This document shows positions 1 through 7,992 of a stretch of 64,000 bases of DNA, piece by piece (positions within the stretch are counted from its first letter, which is position 1; each line of letters opens with the position of its first letter). This DNA is from Ectobacillus panaciterrae DSM 19096 (GTDB taxonomy: Bacteria; Bacillota; Bacilli; Bacillales; Bacillaceae_G). The stretch spans positions 175,936 through 239,935 of the forward strand of contig NZ_KE387246.1 of NCBI RefSeq assembly GCF_000430785.1. Reading direction: 5' to 3'. A program made the position numbers and the translations under genes. The notes under the pieces were generated by a model. The model was not told the DNA's origin. It ran no database searches and was given only the letters and a program-made list of their open reading frames with translations.

Positions 1-397
1 TCGAAGTATTCTGGAAAGTTCTTGAAAAAGACATTGTCAAGGTGTGTATTAGAAAATCTAATTGCACCAACTGTCCACCGCTTCCCCCACCTTGTCCACA
101 ACCTTCTCCAGAAGTGGAATAGCGTTTGGAGTCGCTTTTAGCGCGTGTAACGTTTCTTCCACTGGAAATGGAGTTGTGACAGTGAACGGTGTTGGAGTTG
201 AAGGAATACCAGTATCTTTCGCAGTAAAAAGTGGTTCAGCATCTGTTTCTCCACTTGCCGTTATTACAGGACCAGGTGGAACTTTTAGTACGAATAGCAC
301 TCCTACTGGACCAGGAAATGTAACCATTACAATTACGGCTCTAATTGATGGAATTCCTATTTCCGACGACTTTACCTTTACTTCACCTTGTCTGTAA
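1..397 (+). pseudogene. 3' part of SPOCS-like spore-surface protein gene, frameshifted tail
   Basis: The first 95 bases match the 3' part of the gene at 793-1548 base for base, so this is the end of a tandem paralogue whose start lies outside the window. The inherited frame ends at a TAG at 120-122 after a short Pro-rich tail. Another frame, open to a TAA at 395-397, encodes about 90 residues rich in Gly, Thr, Ser and Val (GIPVSFAVKSGSASVSP, GPGGTFST) like an invasin-type Ig repeat. One missing base near 117-122 would join the two. The likely ancestor had a SPOCS-like domain plus an Ig-like C-terminal domain. A sequencing error or a programmed shift cannot be excluded. Confidence 0.6.
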
Positions 398-484
398 ACT
401 GCTTAAATTAGAAAGGTAGCCTAGAATTAATGGCTAACAAACGGTGCATTAAGTCGCTTTAAGAGAACAATGCGCTAGCCATAG

Positions 485-523
485 AGACCTCTCGACTCTT
501 TATGATTCTTGAGGTCTTTTTTT
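485..523 (+). terminator. Rho-independent terminator
   Basis: AGACCTC (485-491) pairs with GAGGTCT (511-517) and is followed by seven T. It closes the frameshifted gene. The 90 bases before it are nearly identical to those after the second copy, so the 3' UTR was duplicated with the gene. Confidence 0.75.
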
Positions 524-673
524 ATACAAAGACAGAACAAATCTTTGCTTGCCAGTTTAGGCACCATCATGAACAAGACGGGATAGACATCTATGACTTT
601 CGGATAAGGCTATTAAATTGGTAGACAGATGCACATTGTTTATCTTTACAGTCCATTCTCGGCAACTACCCAT

Positions 674-701
674 ACCGAATTGTCCGGTTTCACATATTGT
701 A
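674..701 (+). promoter_or_regulatory. Candidate sigma-K promoter
   Basis: AC at 674-675, a 17-base spacer, then CATATTGTA at 693-701 fits the sigma-K pattern AC-N16/17-CATAnnnTA. Transcription would start near 709, about 85 bases before the gene at 793. This would place expression in the late mother cell. It is a pattern match only. Confidence 0.45.
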
Positions 702-792
702 TTTTAGGGTTTTAGGACAGTAGCTTATTATCATACTTATTTTTTCCTGATTCCCTAATCTCATATTCATATATATATAAGGAGAGGAAAAA

Positions 793-1548
793 ATGGATAG
801 ATGTCCAAAGTCCACAACATCAACGACAAGTTCCACAACATCAACGACAAGTTCCACAACATCAACGACAAGTTCCACAACATCGACAACATCGACAACA
901 ACGTCGACAACATCGACAACAACGTCGACAACATCGACAACAACGTCGACAACATCGACAACAACGTCCACAACGTCGACAACATCGACAACAACGTCGA
1001 CAACATCGACCACAACTTCCACTACAACTACAACATCTACAACATCTACAACGTCAACAACAACTGTATGTCCAATTCCAAATCCGCAAACTTGCTGTCA
1101 AGTTGCCGTTGAATTTAAAACACAGCTCGTTCCGCCTGCATTGGCTTCAGCAGACCTAACAACGGAGGTATTTTTCACGCAGACGCCTGTTGTTGAAGAT
1201 GTTTGCCCTGAAAAAGTCATCATTTGCGGCACATTAGCGAAAAAAATTAAGTTTACATCGGTGGATGAACAAGGAAACCAATGTCCGAAAGAAATTTGTG
1301 ACGAGAGATCATTCCAATGTATCATTGACCGTGATGATGCAAACGAAGGAGACCATTTCGAAGTTTGTGGATTTGCCGTTTTATGTGAAGGTACACCAAG
1401 ACCACAAAATTTCGGAACACGCCCGGGACCGCACGGAGAAGGCACTGTCGAAGTATTCTGGAAAGTTCTTGAAAAAGACATTGTCAAGGTGTGTATTAGA
1501 AAATCTAATTGCACCAACTGTCCACCGCTTCCCCCACCTTGTATGTAA
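793..1548 (+). CDS. Thr/Ser-repeat spore-surface protein with SPOCS-like (DUF3794) domain
   Basis: The protein has 251 residues. A short head (MDRCPKS) leads into about 84 residues made only of Thr and Ser in TTS/TTTS repeats, roughly residues 7-91. A Cys-rich domain follows with the outline of SPOCS/DUF3794 domains (KVIICGTLAKKIKF, then FQCIIDRDD, then EKDIVKVCI), ending in a Pro/Cys tail. There is no signal peptide or membrane segment, as expected for a protein assembled onto the forespore from the mother cell. GGAGAGG precedes the ATG. The Thr/Ser tract is a plausible O-glycosylation stretch, comparable in role to the collagen region of BclA, and a glycosylation island lies just downstream. 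The SPOCS call is from motif resemblance; the glycosylation is inferred. Confidence 0.7.
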   Translation: MDRCPKSTTSTTSSTTSTTSSTTSTTSSTTSTTSTTTSTTSTTTSTTSTTTSTTSTTTSTTSTTSTTTSTTSTTTSTTTTTSTTSTTSTTTVCPIPNPQTCCQVAVEFKTQLVPPALASADLTTEVFFTQTPVVEDVCPEKVIICGTLAKKIKFTSVDEQGNQCPKEICDERSFQCIIDRDDANEGDHFEVCGFAVLCEGTPRPQNFGTRPGPHGEGTVEVFWKVLEKDIVKVCIRKSNCTNCPPLPPPCM

Positions 1549-1632
1549 ACTGCTTAAATAGAAAGGTAGCCTAGAATTAACGGCTAACAAACGGTGCATT
1601 AAGTCGCTTTAAGAGAACAATACGATAGCCAT

Positions 1633-1663
1633 AGAGCCCTCTTGAATCTTTCAAGAGGGCTCT
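1633..1663 (+). terminator. Rho-independent terminator
   Basis: A 14-bp perfect stem, AGAGCCCTCTTGAA (1633-1646) with TTCAAGAGGGCTCT (1650-1663). The T run is weak (TATTTG), so some read-through is possible. Confidence 0.6.
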
Positions 1664-1699
1664 ATTTGCAGCAAAATACTAGAATCATAAGTCTCTTTT

Positions 1700-1828
1700 C
1701 TAATTCGACTTATTTATTTTTACGTTTTTATTTTGACCGCATCCACAGCCTCCACTTTGTTTTTTCGTTGTGGTCGATGATGAAGCAGATCCTGCTATGA
1801 TTGGTTTCTGTCCTTTAATTATCTTCAT
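1700..1828 (-). CDS. Small Cys/Gly protein, probable spore-coat or exosporium peptide
   Basis: An ORF of 42 codons starts at ATG 1828 behind a strong GGAGGTG site. The product is a basic head (MKIIKGQKPIIAG), a Ser/Thr stretch, then GGCGCG and a basic tail. The CxC/Gly motif and size resemble small spore-coat peptides, but I do not recognise a named family. A sigma-K promoter candidate lies directly upstream, supporting a spore-surface role. It converges on the Thr/Ser-repeat gene. Confidence 0.6.
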   Translation of the reverse strand: MKIIKGQKPIIAGSASSSTTTKKQSGGCGCGQNKNVKINKSN

Positions 1829-1855
1829 TGTCACACCTCCTTCTTCATCTCTTAA

Positions 1856-1882
1856 TAGTTTATGAGACAAGATAAAAAACGT
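1856..1882 (-). promoter_or_regulatory. Candidate sigma-K promoter
   Basis: On the minus strand, AC (1882-1881), a 16-base spacer, then CATAAACTA (1864-1856) fits AC-N16/17-CATAnnnTA. It sits about 27 bases before the ATG of the 42-aa gene. Confidence 0.5.
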
Positions 1883-1999
1883 TTCTTTCGGATCAGAAAA
1901 AGGCTTCTATGATTTTATTCCCGTGAAATTCACTCCTATTGGAGCTGCCGAGGGTTAAGAAGTTTATATCAACGATACAACGAATTGCGTGATACTTAT

Positions 2000-2180
2000 G
2001 TACAAGTGAATAAAAAAATCGTCTTTTTATAGTGGGGCGAGAGCATCCGGCGACGTGCAGAAGCGGCCAAACTCTTGTAGTGGCCCATATAAGGGTAAAC
2101 CAGAGAGAGGAAGTAAGTGCCAATGCCGTTTTGTTCGAAATAGCAAATGAAAACGTCGAAATTATAAATCATTTATAGTT
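2000..2180 (+). repeat. MITE-like repeat, copy A
   Basis: One of five diverged copies of a 180-260 bp element. The core includes GTGGGGCGAGAGCATCCGGC and GACGTGCAGAAGCGG, followed by a segment ending GGGTAAACCAGAGAG. Other copies are at 6545-6735, 31684-31873, 34758-35014 and 56655-56886. It has no coding role. It may correspond to the bcr1-type repeats of the B. cereus group, but I cannot confirm that. Confidence 0.7.
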
Positions 2181-2253
2181 GAACCGCTGTATATCGAACG
2201 GTACGTACGGTGGTGTGAGAGGTCGAGGGTTAGTCACCCTCTCCTACTCGATT
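2181..2253 (+). other. Group II intron 3' end remnant (domains V and VI)
   Basis: A hairpin at about 2182-2214 pairs ACCGCTGTAT with GTACGGTGGT in domain V style, followed by TGTGAGAGG and a second stem-loop ending TCCTACTCGATT. This combination is typical of the end of Bacillus group II introns. No reverse transcriptase ORF or upstream intron domains are present; repeat A abuts it. I read it as a truncated fossil. Confidence 0.55.
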
Positions 2254-2389
2254 GCATATCATAGGTGTTTTCACTGAAAATTGACAAGATGGAACAAACG
2301 AACTTACCTACAAATATACTAATTAATGTAGAAAAAAGCGACTGGCAGTATACTATTCCTCATTATGTGCAGAAGCGAGGTGGCATAAA

Positions 2390-3193
2390 GTGGTAAAAAA
2401 GGCTGTAATACCGGCAGCGGGATACGGAACAAGAAACCTTCCTATCACAAAAGTTTTGCCCAAAGAAATGTTTCCTATTGCAGGGCGCCCAGCGATTGAC
2501 TATATCGTACGCGAAGCGGTTGAAGCGGGAATCGAGGAAATTCTGATCATCATTTCCCGTTCCAAAAATATGATCATGGACTATTTCGATTGTTCGTTAG
2601 AATTGGAAATGTTTCTGAATCAGGCTCAAAAGTCACACTTAATTCCGTTACTAGAACTGCCAAATGTTCATATTCAGTTTATCCGGCAAGTATATGCAAA
2701 GGGATTAGGCGATGCCATTCGTTTAGCGGAGCGATTTGTCGGGGATGAGCCATTTGCGGTCTTGCTTCCCGATCAATTTTTTATAAATGAGACAGCTAAC
2801 GCACTCCAAAAAACAATCGCTGCTTACAACCAATATAAAGAAACCATCATCGGAGTGAAGGCAGTAAAACAAGAGGATTTAAAGCTTTATGGTGTAATAA
2901 AAGGAACAGAACTTACTGAAGGACTATACCATATTACAGATATTATTGAAAAACCCCAAACTGCCCCTCCATCAAATTTAGCTGTAATTGGACGCTACGT
3001 TTTTACACCTGAAATTTTCTCTTTTTTAAATGAGACTCTTCCCGGGATCGGTAATGAAATCCAGCTTACGGATGCGATCAAAAAAATGCTTACAAATTAT
3101 GCGGCTAAGGCTCAAGTACTGGAAATGGACTGTTTCGACTTAGGAAAAGACGAAGAGTACATGACGCTATTAAATTATATGTTTAAAAAATAA
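2390..3193 (+). CDS. GalU/GtaB-like nucleotidyltransferase (sugar-1-phosphate uridylyltransferase family)
   Basis: The 267-residue product starts at GTG 2390. It carries the nucleotide-binding signature AAGYGTRNLPITK (residues 9-21) followed by KEM, and LLPDQFF where GalU has the metal-binding LLPDD segment. GalU proteins are usually 290-300 residues, so this is a short divergent member. The family transfers UMP from UTP to glucose-1-phosphate; the exact sugar here is unknown. It leads the glycosylation island, 106 bases before the aminotransferase gene on the same strand. UTP:glucose-1-phosphate activity is the default guess. Confidence 0.75.
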   Translation: MVKKAVIPAAGYGTRNLPITKVLPKEMFPIAGRPAIDYIVREAVEAGIEEILIIISRSKNMIMDYFDCSLELEMFLNQAQKSHLIPLLELPNVHIQFIRQVYAKGLGDAIRLAERFVGDEPFAVLLPDQFFINETANALQKTIAAYNQYKETIIGVKAVKQEDLKLYGVIKGTELTEGLYHITDIIEKPQTAPPSNLAVIGRYVFTPEIFSFLNETLPGIGNEIQLTDAIKKMLTNYAAKAQVLEMDCFDLGKDEEYMTLLNYMFKK

Positions 3194-3298
3194 ATTATAG
3201 ATGATTTGTATAGTGAAGGAAAACGAACGAAGGAAATGAAAGATATCCCGGTTTTTGATTCGGATTCGTTAGAATGCTTAATAGACTGGAGAAATTAA
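3194..3298 (+). other. In-frame open extension after the GalU-like stop codon
   Basis: Directly after the TAA at 3191-3193 the same frame stays open for 34 codons to a TAA at 3296-3298. It reads like real protein (YSEGKRTKEMKDIPVFDSDS, then LIDWRN). It could be the end of a deleted gene or a tail lost to a stop mutation. I do not recognise it. Confidence 0.35.
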
Positions 3299-3299
3299 C

Positions 3300-4421
3300 A
3301 TGAAGAAAGAGTTGAAATTCACACAGGCGATGCATGTGACACAACATAAACTTCCTGATTTTGGTTTATATTGCAATCAAATCAAGGAAATATGGGATAG
3401 GAAGTGGGTGACGAATGACGGGCTTTTACATGAGAGATTTAAGTCTGAATTGAAGCGGTATCTAAAAGTCAGTGAAGCAGAGCTGTTTACCAATGGTCAC
3501 TTAGCCCTAGAGACAGCTATCAAAGCTTTAGGATTGGAAGGGGAAATTATAACCACGCCATTCACTTTTGCGTCTACTGTACACGCCATTACAAACTGCG
3601 GACTTAAACCGGTATTCTGTGATATTGAACCCGAAACATTCAATATTGATGCAGATCAAATTGAAAAATACATTACTGACAAAACAATCGCGATTTTGGC
3701 GGTTCATGTCTTTGGAAACCCATGTGATGTCGATAAGATAAGCGAGTTAGCGAAAAAGTATAATTTGAAGGTTATATATGATGCTGCACATGCCTTTGGA
3801 GTGGAGATAAACGGCCGAGGTATCGGCAATTTTGGCAACGTGTCCATGTTCAGCTTACACGCTACAAAGGTTTTTAACTCAATTGAGGGCGGACTATTAA
3901 CATTTCATGACAATACACTAAACTCAAAATTGAAAGCTCTTAAGAATTTTGGCATTACTTCTCTGGAAACTGTTGATTTTGTAGGAACAAACGCTAAAAT
4001 GAATGAGTTTCAGGCAGCTATGGGTTTATGCAATATTAAAACGATTAAAGAGGATATAAGCAAGAGAAAGAGTATTTACGAAGAATATGCTAAGCACTTA
4101 AAGGAAATTCGGCAAATACAATTTTTACCGCAAATCGAGGAAGTAGAACATAATTACTCTTATTTTCCTATTTTGTTGGCTAATAATGTCATGAGAGATT
4201 GGTTATTCGAGAAAATGAGAGAGTACAATGTATACACAAGAAAGTATTTCTATCCATTATGTAATGACTTTGGATGCTATGATTACAATTCTGAAGAAAC
4301 TCCTATTGCAGCCAATGTGAGTGACAGGGTCTTAGCTTTACCTATGTATACTGAGCTGCATGTTAGTGATGTAAAACAAATATGTGAAATTATTAAGTAT
4401 GAGCTAGATAATTACAATTGA
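3300..4421 (+). CDS. DegT/DnrJ/EryC1/StrS-family sugar aminotransferase
   Basis: A 373-residue PLP enzyme of the nucleotide-sugar aminotransferase family. Visible hallmarks are TTPFTFAST, DAAHAFG (from Asp161) and SLHATKVFNSIEGG with the Schiff-base lysine at K190. A true lysine there argues against the RfbH-type 3-dehydratase branch, which has His. Such enzymes aminate a 4-keto-6-deoxy (or 3-keto) nucleotide sugar. RfbF and RfbG nearby would supply CDP-4-keto-6-deoxyglucose, a possible but unproven substrate. The ATG follows GGAG at short spacing. Confidence 0.85.
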   Translation: MKKELKFTQAMHVTQHKLPDFGLYCNQIKEIWDRKWVTNDGLLHERFKSELKRYLKVSEAELFTNGHLALETAIKALGLEGEIITTPFTFASTVHAITNCGLKPVFCDIEPETFNIDADQIEKYITDKTIAILAVHVFGNPCDVDKISELAKKYNLKVIYDAAHAFGVEINGRGIGNFGNVSMFSLHATKVFNSIEGGLLTFHDNTLNSKLKALKNFGITSLETVDFVGTNAKMNEFQAAMGLCNIKTIKEDISKRKSIYEEYAKHLKEIRQIQFLPQIEEVEHNYSYFPILLANNVMRDWLFEKMREYNVYTRKYFYPLCNDFGCYDYNSEETPIAANVSDRVLALPMYTELHVSDVKQICEIIKYELDNYN

Positions 4422-4472
4422 AAAATTAAGATTGCATATATAAAATCGTTTCTGCTTTCTTGGTTGGTTTGG

Positions 4473-4490
4473 CCGCTCCGGAGCGGTTTT
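4473..4490 (+). terminator. Rho-independent terminator
   Basis: CCGCTCC pairs with GGAGCGG and runs into TTTTA. It ends the plus-strand GalU-like/aminotransferase unit. Confidence 0.65.
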
Positions 4491-4517
4491 ATTGTTGGAT
4501 TAAAATATGAAAACAGA

Positions 4518-4556
4518 GGGTGTCCCAAACCTGCGCTGCATGCTTTTGGGGCACCC
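4518..4556 (-). terminator. Terminator of the rfbF-rfbG unit
   Basis: GGGTGTCCCAAA (4518-4529) pairs with TTTGGGGCACCC (4545-4556); on the minus strand the stem is followed by CTGTTTTC. It lies 45 bases beyond the rfbG stop. Confidence 0.6.
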
Positions 4557-4599
4557 TTCATAACTTGTAGTTGACATACATTGTGCTTGAGACTCATCC

Positions 4600-5685
4600 T
4601 TAATCTCCGCTTTCATATTCGGCAATCTGTTTTAGACATACTTCCTTTACATCTTTAGATGCTTGATAGGCACGCGTCCACTCAATTACCTTATCAATGG
4701 CCTGTTCCAGCTCCCATTTCGGTTGCCAGCCTAATCTGAAATGGGCTTTTGAGCAATCTAATTTTAAATACTGTGCTTCATGCTTGTCTTGGTCGCTTAT
4801 TATCTTAAAAGATGCTTCTGCTCCCCATTTCTTACAAATGTTAGCTACAATCCATTCCACTGACCGGGCATCTTCGGTTTTTGGACCAAAATTCCATCCT
4901 TCTGCATACTTTGCGCCTTGCAAGTAAAGATGCTGAGCTAATATAATATAACCCCCTAGAGCTTCAAGGACATGCTGCCAAGGTCGAATAGCGTGCGGGT
5001 TTCTAATTTTTATCTCATCCCCTTTTAGAAGAGAGCGTATACAGTCAGGAACTAATCTATCAGATGCCCAATCTCCGCCGCCAATTACATTTCCCGATCT
5101 CGCTGAAGCTGCAGCGACCCCGTGCTTTTGATAGTCTTCGGGATTAAAATAAGAATTACGGTAGCATGCTGTTATCAGCTCTGAACAGGCTTTGCTATTG
5201 GAATAAGGGTCATATCCTCCCATTGGATCATTTTCTCTGTAGCCCCAATGCCATTCCCTGTTTTCATAACACTTATCAGAGGTAACGTTGATAACCGCTT
5301 TTATGTTTTTCTTTCGCTTAGCGACATCTCTTGTAGCCTCAAATAAATTAACTGTTCCCATTACATTAGTTTCATAGGTTTCGATAGGATCCTGATAGGA
5401 TGCTTTAACCAGGGGTTGGGCAGCCATATGAATGACAATATGAGGATTAGCATCCATTAGGGCAGAATGTAGTGATTTGATATTCCTTATGTCTCCAATA
5501 ATGGTTTTCGTATACTGATCGATATGACATAATTTAAAGAGATTAGGATTTGTTGGCGGATTAAGAGAAAATCCTGTAACTTTTGCTCCTAATGAATTTA
5601 GCCATAAGCAGAGCCATGAACCTTTAAAACCTGAATGACCTGTGATAAATACTTTCTTATCCTTCCAAAAGTCTTTATCTATCAT
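4600..5685 (-). CDS. rfbG: CDP-glucose 4,6-dehydratase
   Basis: A 361-residue short-chain dehydrogenase/reductase. The Rossmann loop is TGHSGFKGS (G16, G19, G22) and the catalytic YxxxK pair is Y161/K165 in YDPYSNSK. TSDKCY just before it is typical of sugar-nucleotide 4,6-dehydratases. It converts CDP-glucose to CDP-4-keto-6-deoxyglucose. It lies 18 bases behind rfbF, so the two consecutive steps are co-transcribed. The product would feed CDP-dideoxy or amino sugars; no RfbH-type 3-dehydratase gene is in the window. Confidence 0.9.
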   Translation of the reverse strand: MIDKDFWKDKKVFITGHSGFKGSWLCLWLNSLGAKVTGFSLNPPTNPNLFKLCHIDQYTKTIIGDIRNIKSLHSALMDANPHIVIHMAAQPLVKASYQDPIETYETNVMGTVNLFEATRDVAKRKKNIKAVINVTSDKCYENREWHWGYRENDPMGGYDPYSNSKACSELITACYRNSYFNPEDYQKHGVAAASARSGNVIGGGDWASDRLVPDCIRSLLKGDEIKIRNPHAIRPWQHVLEALGGYIILAQHLYLQGAKYAEGWNFGPKTEDARSVEWIVANICKKWGAEASFKIISDQDKHEAQYLKLDCSKAHFRLGWQPKWELEQAIDKVIEWTRAYQASKDVKEVCLKQIAEYESGD

Positions 5686-5703
5686 ATTTTACACCTCAGT
5701 TAT

Positions 5704-6480
5704 CTACGCCCATATCTTCCATGGAGCTTTATCCTCTTTCCACAATTCTTCTAAATATTTTTTATCACGCAATGTGTCCATGGGATACCAAAATGCATGG
5801 TGCTTATATGCCATTAATTGATTGCATTTAGCTAAATTTTCTAGAGGTTCTTTTTCTAAAACTGTATTTTCATCATTTAAGTAATCAAATATTTCAGGCT
5901 GAAATACAAAGAATCCGCCGTTAACCCATCCGCCATCACCCTTTAGCTTTTCTTGAAAGCTTTCTACTCTCTGGTTTTCTGCCAGCTTTAGAACTCCAAA
6001 CCTTCCTGTAGGTTGTGTCGCAGTAAGTGTGGCTAATCTCCCGTGCGCTTTATGGAATTCCAGCAACTTATGAATGTTTACATCGGCTACACCATCTCCG
6101 TACGTCAGCATAAATGGAGTATCTTCTACATAGTCCTTAATTTTCTTTACACGCCCGCCTGTCATTGTATCTATTCCTGTTTCTGCTAATGTGACTTTCC
6201 AAGGCTCAGCATTGTGATTATGAATTATTTTTTCATTATTATTACTGAAATCAACAGTTATATCGGATTTATACAGAAAGTAGTTTAAGAAGAAATCTTT
6301 AATGATATGACCTTTATATCCTAAGCAAATTATGAATTCATTAAATCCGTAAGCAGAATATATTTTCATAATATGCCAAATGATTGGATAGCCGCCAATT
6401 TCAATCATTGGTTTAGGCTTTAGGTGTGATTCTTCGCTTATTCTTGTTCCAAACCCTCCTGCAAGAATGACAACTTTCAT
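5704..6480 (-). CDS. rfbF: Glucose-1-phosphate cytidylyltransferase
   Basis: 258 residues from ATG 6480, which follows GAAGGA; the open frame extends further upstream only into repeat B. The N-terminus LAGGFGTRISEESHLKPKPM (residues 6-25) is the RfbF form of the nucleotidyltransferase signature. GWVNGGFFVF and WYPMDTLRD also fit the family. It makes CDP-glucose from CTP and glucose-1-phosphate and is the first gene of the rfbF-rfbG pair. Confidence 0.92.
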   Translation of the reverse strand: MKVVILAGGFGTRISEESHLKPKPMIEIGGYPIIWHIMKIYSAYGFNEFIICLGYKGHIIKDFFLNYFLYKSDITVDFSNNNEKIIHNHNAEPWKVTLAETGIDTMTGGRVKKIKDYVEDTPFMLTYGDGVADVNIHKLLEFHKAHGRLATLTATQPTGRFGVLKLAENQRVESFQEKLKGDGGWVNGGFFVFQPEIFDYLNDENTVLEKEPLENLAKCNQLMAYKHHAFWYPMDTLRDKKYLEELWKEDKAPWKIWA

Positions 6481-6544
6481 ATTATTCCTTCTTTCCAAAA
6501 GCTTTGTAAAGGATCCTGAGCACATAATCAAGCATGCCTTGAGC

Positions 6545-6735
6545 CAAACTATATAAGTCCACCTTGTTATTCCGACATATCTATCGTTTGCCACGTAGAA
6601 CAAAAAGGAAACTGTGCTCACTCTCTCTCTATGGTTTACCCTTGCATGGACCACTACAAGGGTTTGACCGCTTCCGCACGTCGCTGGATGCTCTCGCCCA
6701 CTGTAAAAAGACGGTTTTTATATATTGGGTTTTTA
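6545..6735 (-). repeat. MITE-like repeat, copy B
   Basis: Reverse-oriented copy of the element at 2000-2180, wedged between the stop of the glycosyltransferase (6736) and rfbF (6480). It creates a false N-terminal extension of rfbF. It may have separated two originally co-transcribed genes. Confidence 0.7.
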
Positions 6736-7692
6736 TTATCGTTTTGCGACACGCTTATATATCCTTAAATAATTATCTGCCATTATTTCTCTTGTAAAGT
6801 TTTCTACTATATATTTATGAAGTAATATAGGGGACGGAAATTGATTTAAATTCACTTTATCAACCATTTCATCAGTGGATTGACACACTAAACTCGGGAA
6901 CCTTTTTAATACTTCAGGTGCAGCACCATTATTCAATGCTAAAACCGGCGTTCCACAACTCATTGCTTCAATCATTGCCAATCCGAAGGGTTCATCCCAA
7001 ATGGAAGGAAACAATAAACATTTGGCATTCTTTAATAATTCTTGCTTTCTCTTTCCGCCAACCTCACCAATGTATTCAATATTTTGATTACCTTGTAGTT
7101 TGGATTTAAGAACGGAATCAAAAAAATCTGTTTCAAAATTCGGACCTGCCACAATTAGTTTTTGACCGGTTCTTTCTGCAACTTCAACAGCTAAATGTGT
7201 CCCTTTATCTTTTGAAATTCTTCCTAAGAATAACAAATAATCTTTTTTTTTCGCACTAAATTCAAAATCGTTAAGATTTAATCCATTATGAACATAATCC
7301 CCGGAATTATTTCCATAAACTTTTAGGGCTGCTTCACTTACGTAAATGGGGTATTTCACTTTGGCGGTGGTAGGCATATGCACGGTGCAAACTGTCGGCA
7401 CCCGTAACCTTTTTTTTCCTATTACAGAATAGTGTGTATGGTCATGAATGATGTCAATATTCCGCGGAAGAGTTCTTTTTACATACTGTATAATCTGATA
7501 ATTATTGTTCCAAATTCCAGAATGGGGATATGCTAATAAATGGGCACTTGTTTTCGTGCCTTTAGGTGCATATAGAAATACTTCTTCTCCTCTGCTTACC
7601 AATTCCTCGGTTAGATCATAAACGACTCTTTCTATCCCTCCATAATCTGGCGGTAAGGGGAATATATTTGGGGCAACTTGAACAATTCTCAT
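6736..7692 (-). CDS. GT4-family glycosyltransferase
   Basis: 318 residues starting at ATG 7692, chosen because GAGGAGGT lies just upstream. The N-terminus (MRIVQVAPNIFPLPPDYGG) is the acceptor-side Rossmann fold; the C-terminal half has GRISKDKGTHLA and the EPFGLAMIEAMSCGTPV segment with the E-x7-E motif of retaining GT4 enzymes. The donor is unknown. It is divergent from the GT at 7993 and upstream of rfbF, with repeat B in between. Confidence 0.85.
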   Translation of the reverse strand: MRIVQVAPNIFPLPPDYGGIERVVYDLTEELVSRGEEVFLYAPKGTKTSAHLLAYPHSGIWNNNYQIIQYVKRTLPRNIDIIHDHTHYSVIGKKRLRVPTVCTVHMPTTAKVKYPIYVSEAALKVYGNNSGDYVHNGLNLNDFEFSAKKKDYLLFLGRISKDKGTHLAVEVAERTGQKLIVAGPNFETDFFDSVLKSKLQGNQNIEYIGEVGGKRKQELLKNAKCLLFPSIWDEPFGLAMIEAMSCGTPVLALNNGAAPEVLKRFPSLVCQSTDEMVDKVNLNQFPSPILLHKYIVENFTREIMADNYLRIYKRVAKR

Positions 7693-7857
7693 ACGAACCT
7701 CCTCTAGAACAATACGCCAAATAACCTGATGCATACCAAATCCATATTATTATATTTTTGCTGCAAAAATTGGTTACATAATATGACTGACTCAATCTCC
7801 CCGCTGTAAAAAACGGGTGCGTTTCTTCAATTTGCTTTTTATTGCATCACTATACAA

Positions 7858-7886
7858 GCAAATACAAATGAGGTGTGTCATACATT
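7858..7886 (+). promoter_or_regulatory. Candidate sigma-E promoter
   Basis: GCAAATA (7858-7864), a 14-base spacer and CATACATT (7879-7886) fit the sigma-E form KMATATT-N14-CATACAnT, with a perfect -10 and a 5/7 match at -35. It would drive the glycosyltransferase at 7993 in the early mother cell. Confidence 0.4.
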
Positions 7887-7992
7887 AGAAATAGGCCGTA
7901 CAAAATGAATGAAAGAAGGCTGGTTTTGTAACACGGACGCTACCAAGTTCAACAGATAAACTAAGGATGCAGTATGGACAAAGGGGGGAATT

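Noticed and set aside
690-1022. Antisense ORF rich in Val and Asp over the Thr/Ser repeat
   Set aside because: It is the mirror of ACA/TCG codon repeats, with no ribosome site and no protein-like ends.
811-1065. Short direct repeats resembling a CRISPR-like array
   Set aside because: They encode an uninterrupted Thr/Ser tract in a gene with ribosome site and terminator; there are no unique spacers and no cas genes.
6481-6654. N-terminal extension of RfbF
   Set aside because: It is translated repeat B; the family start and a ribosome site are at 6480.
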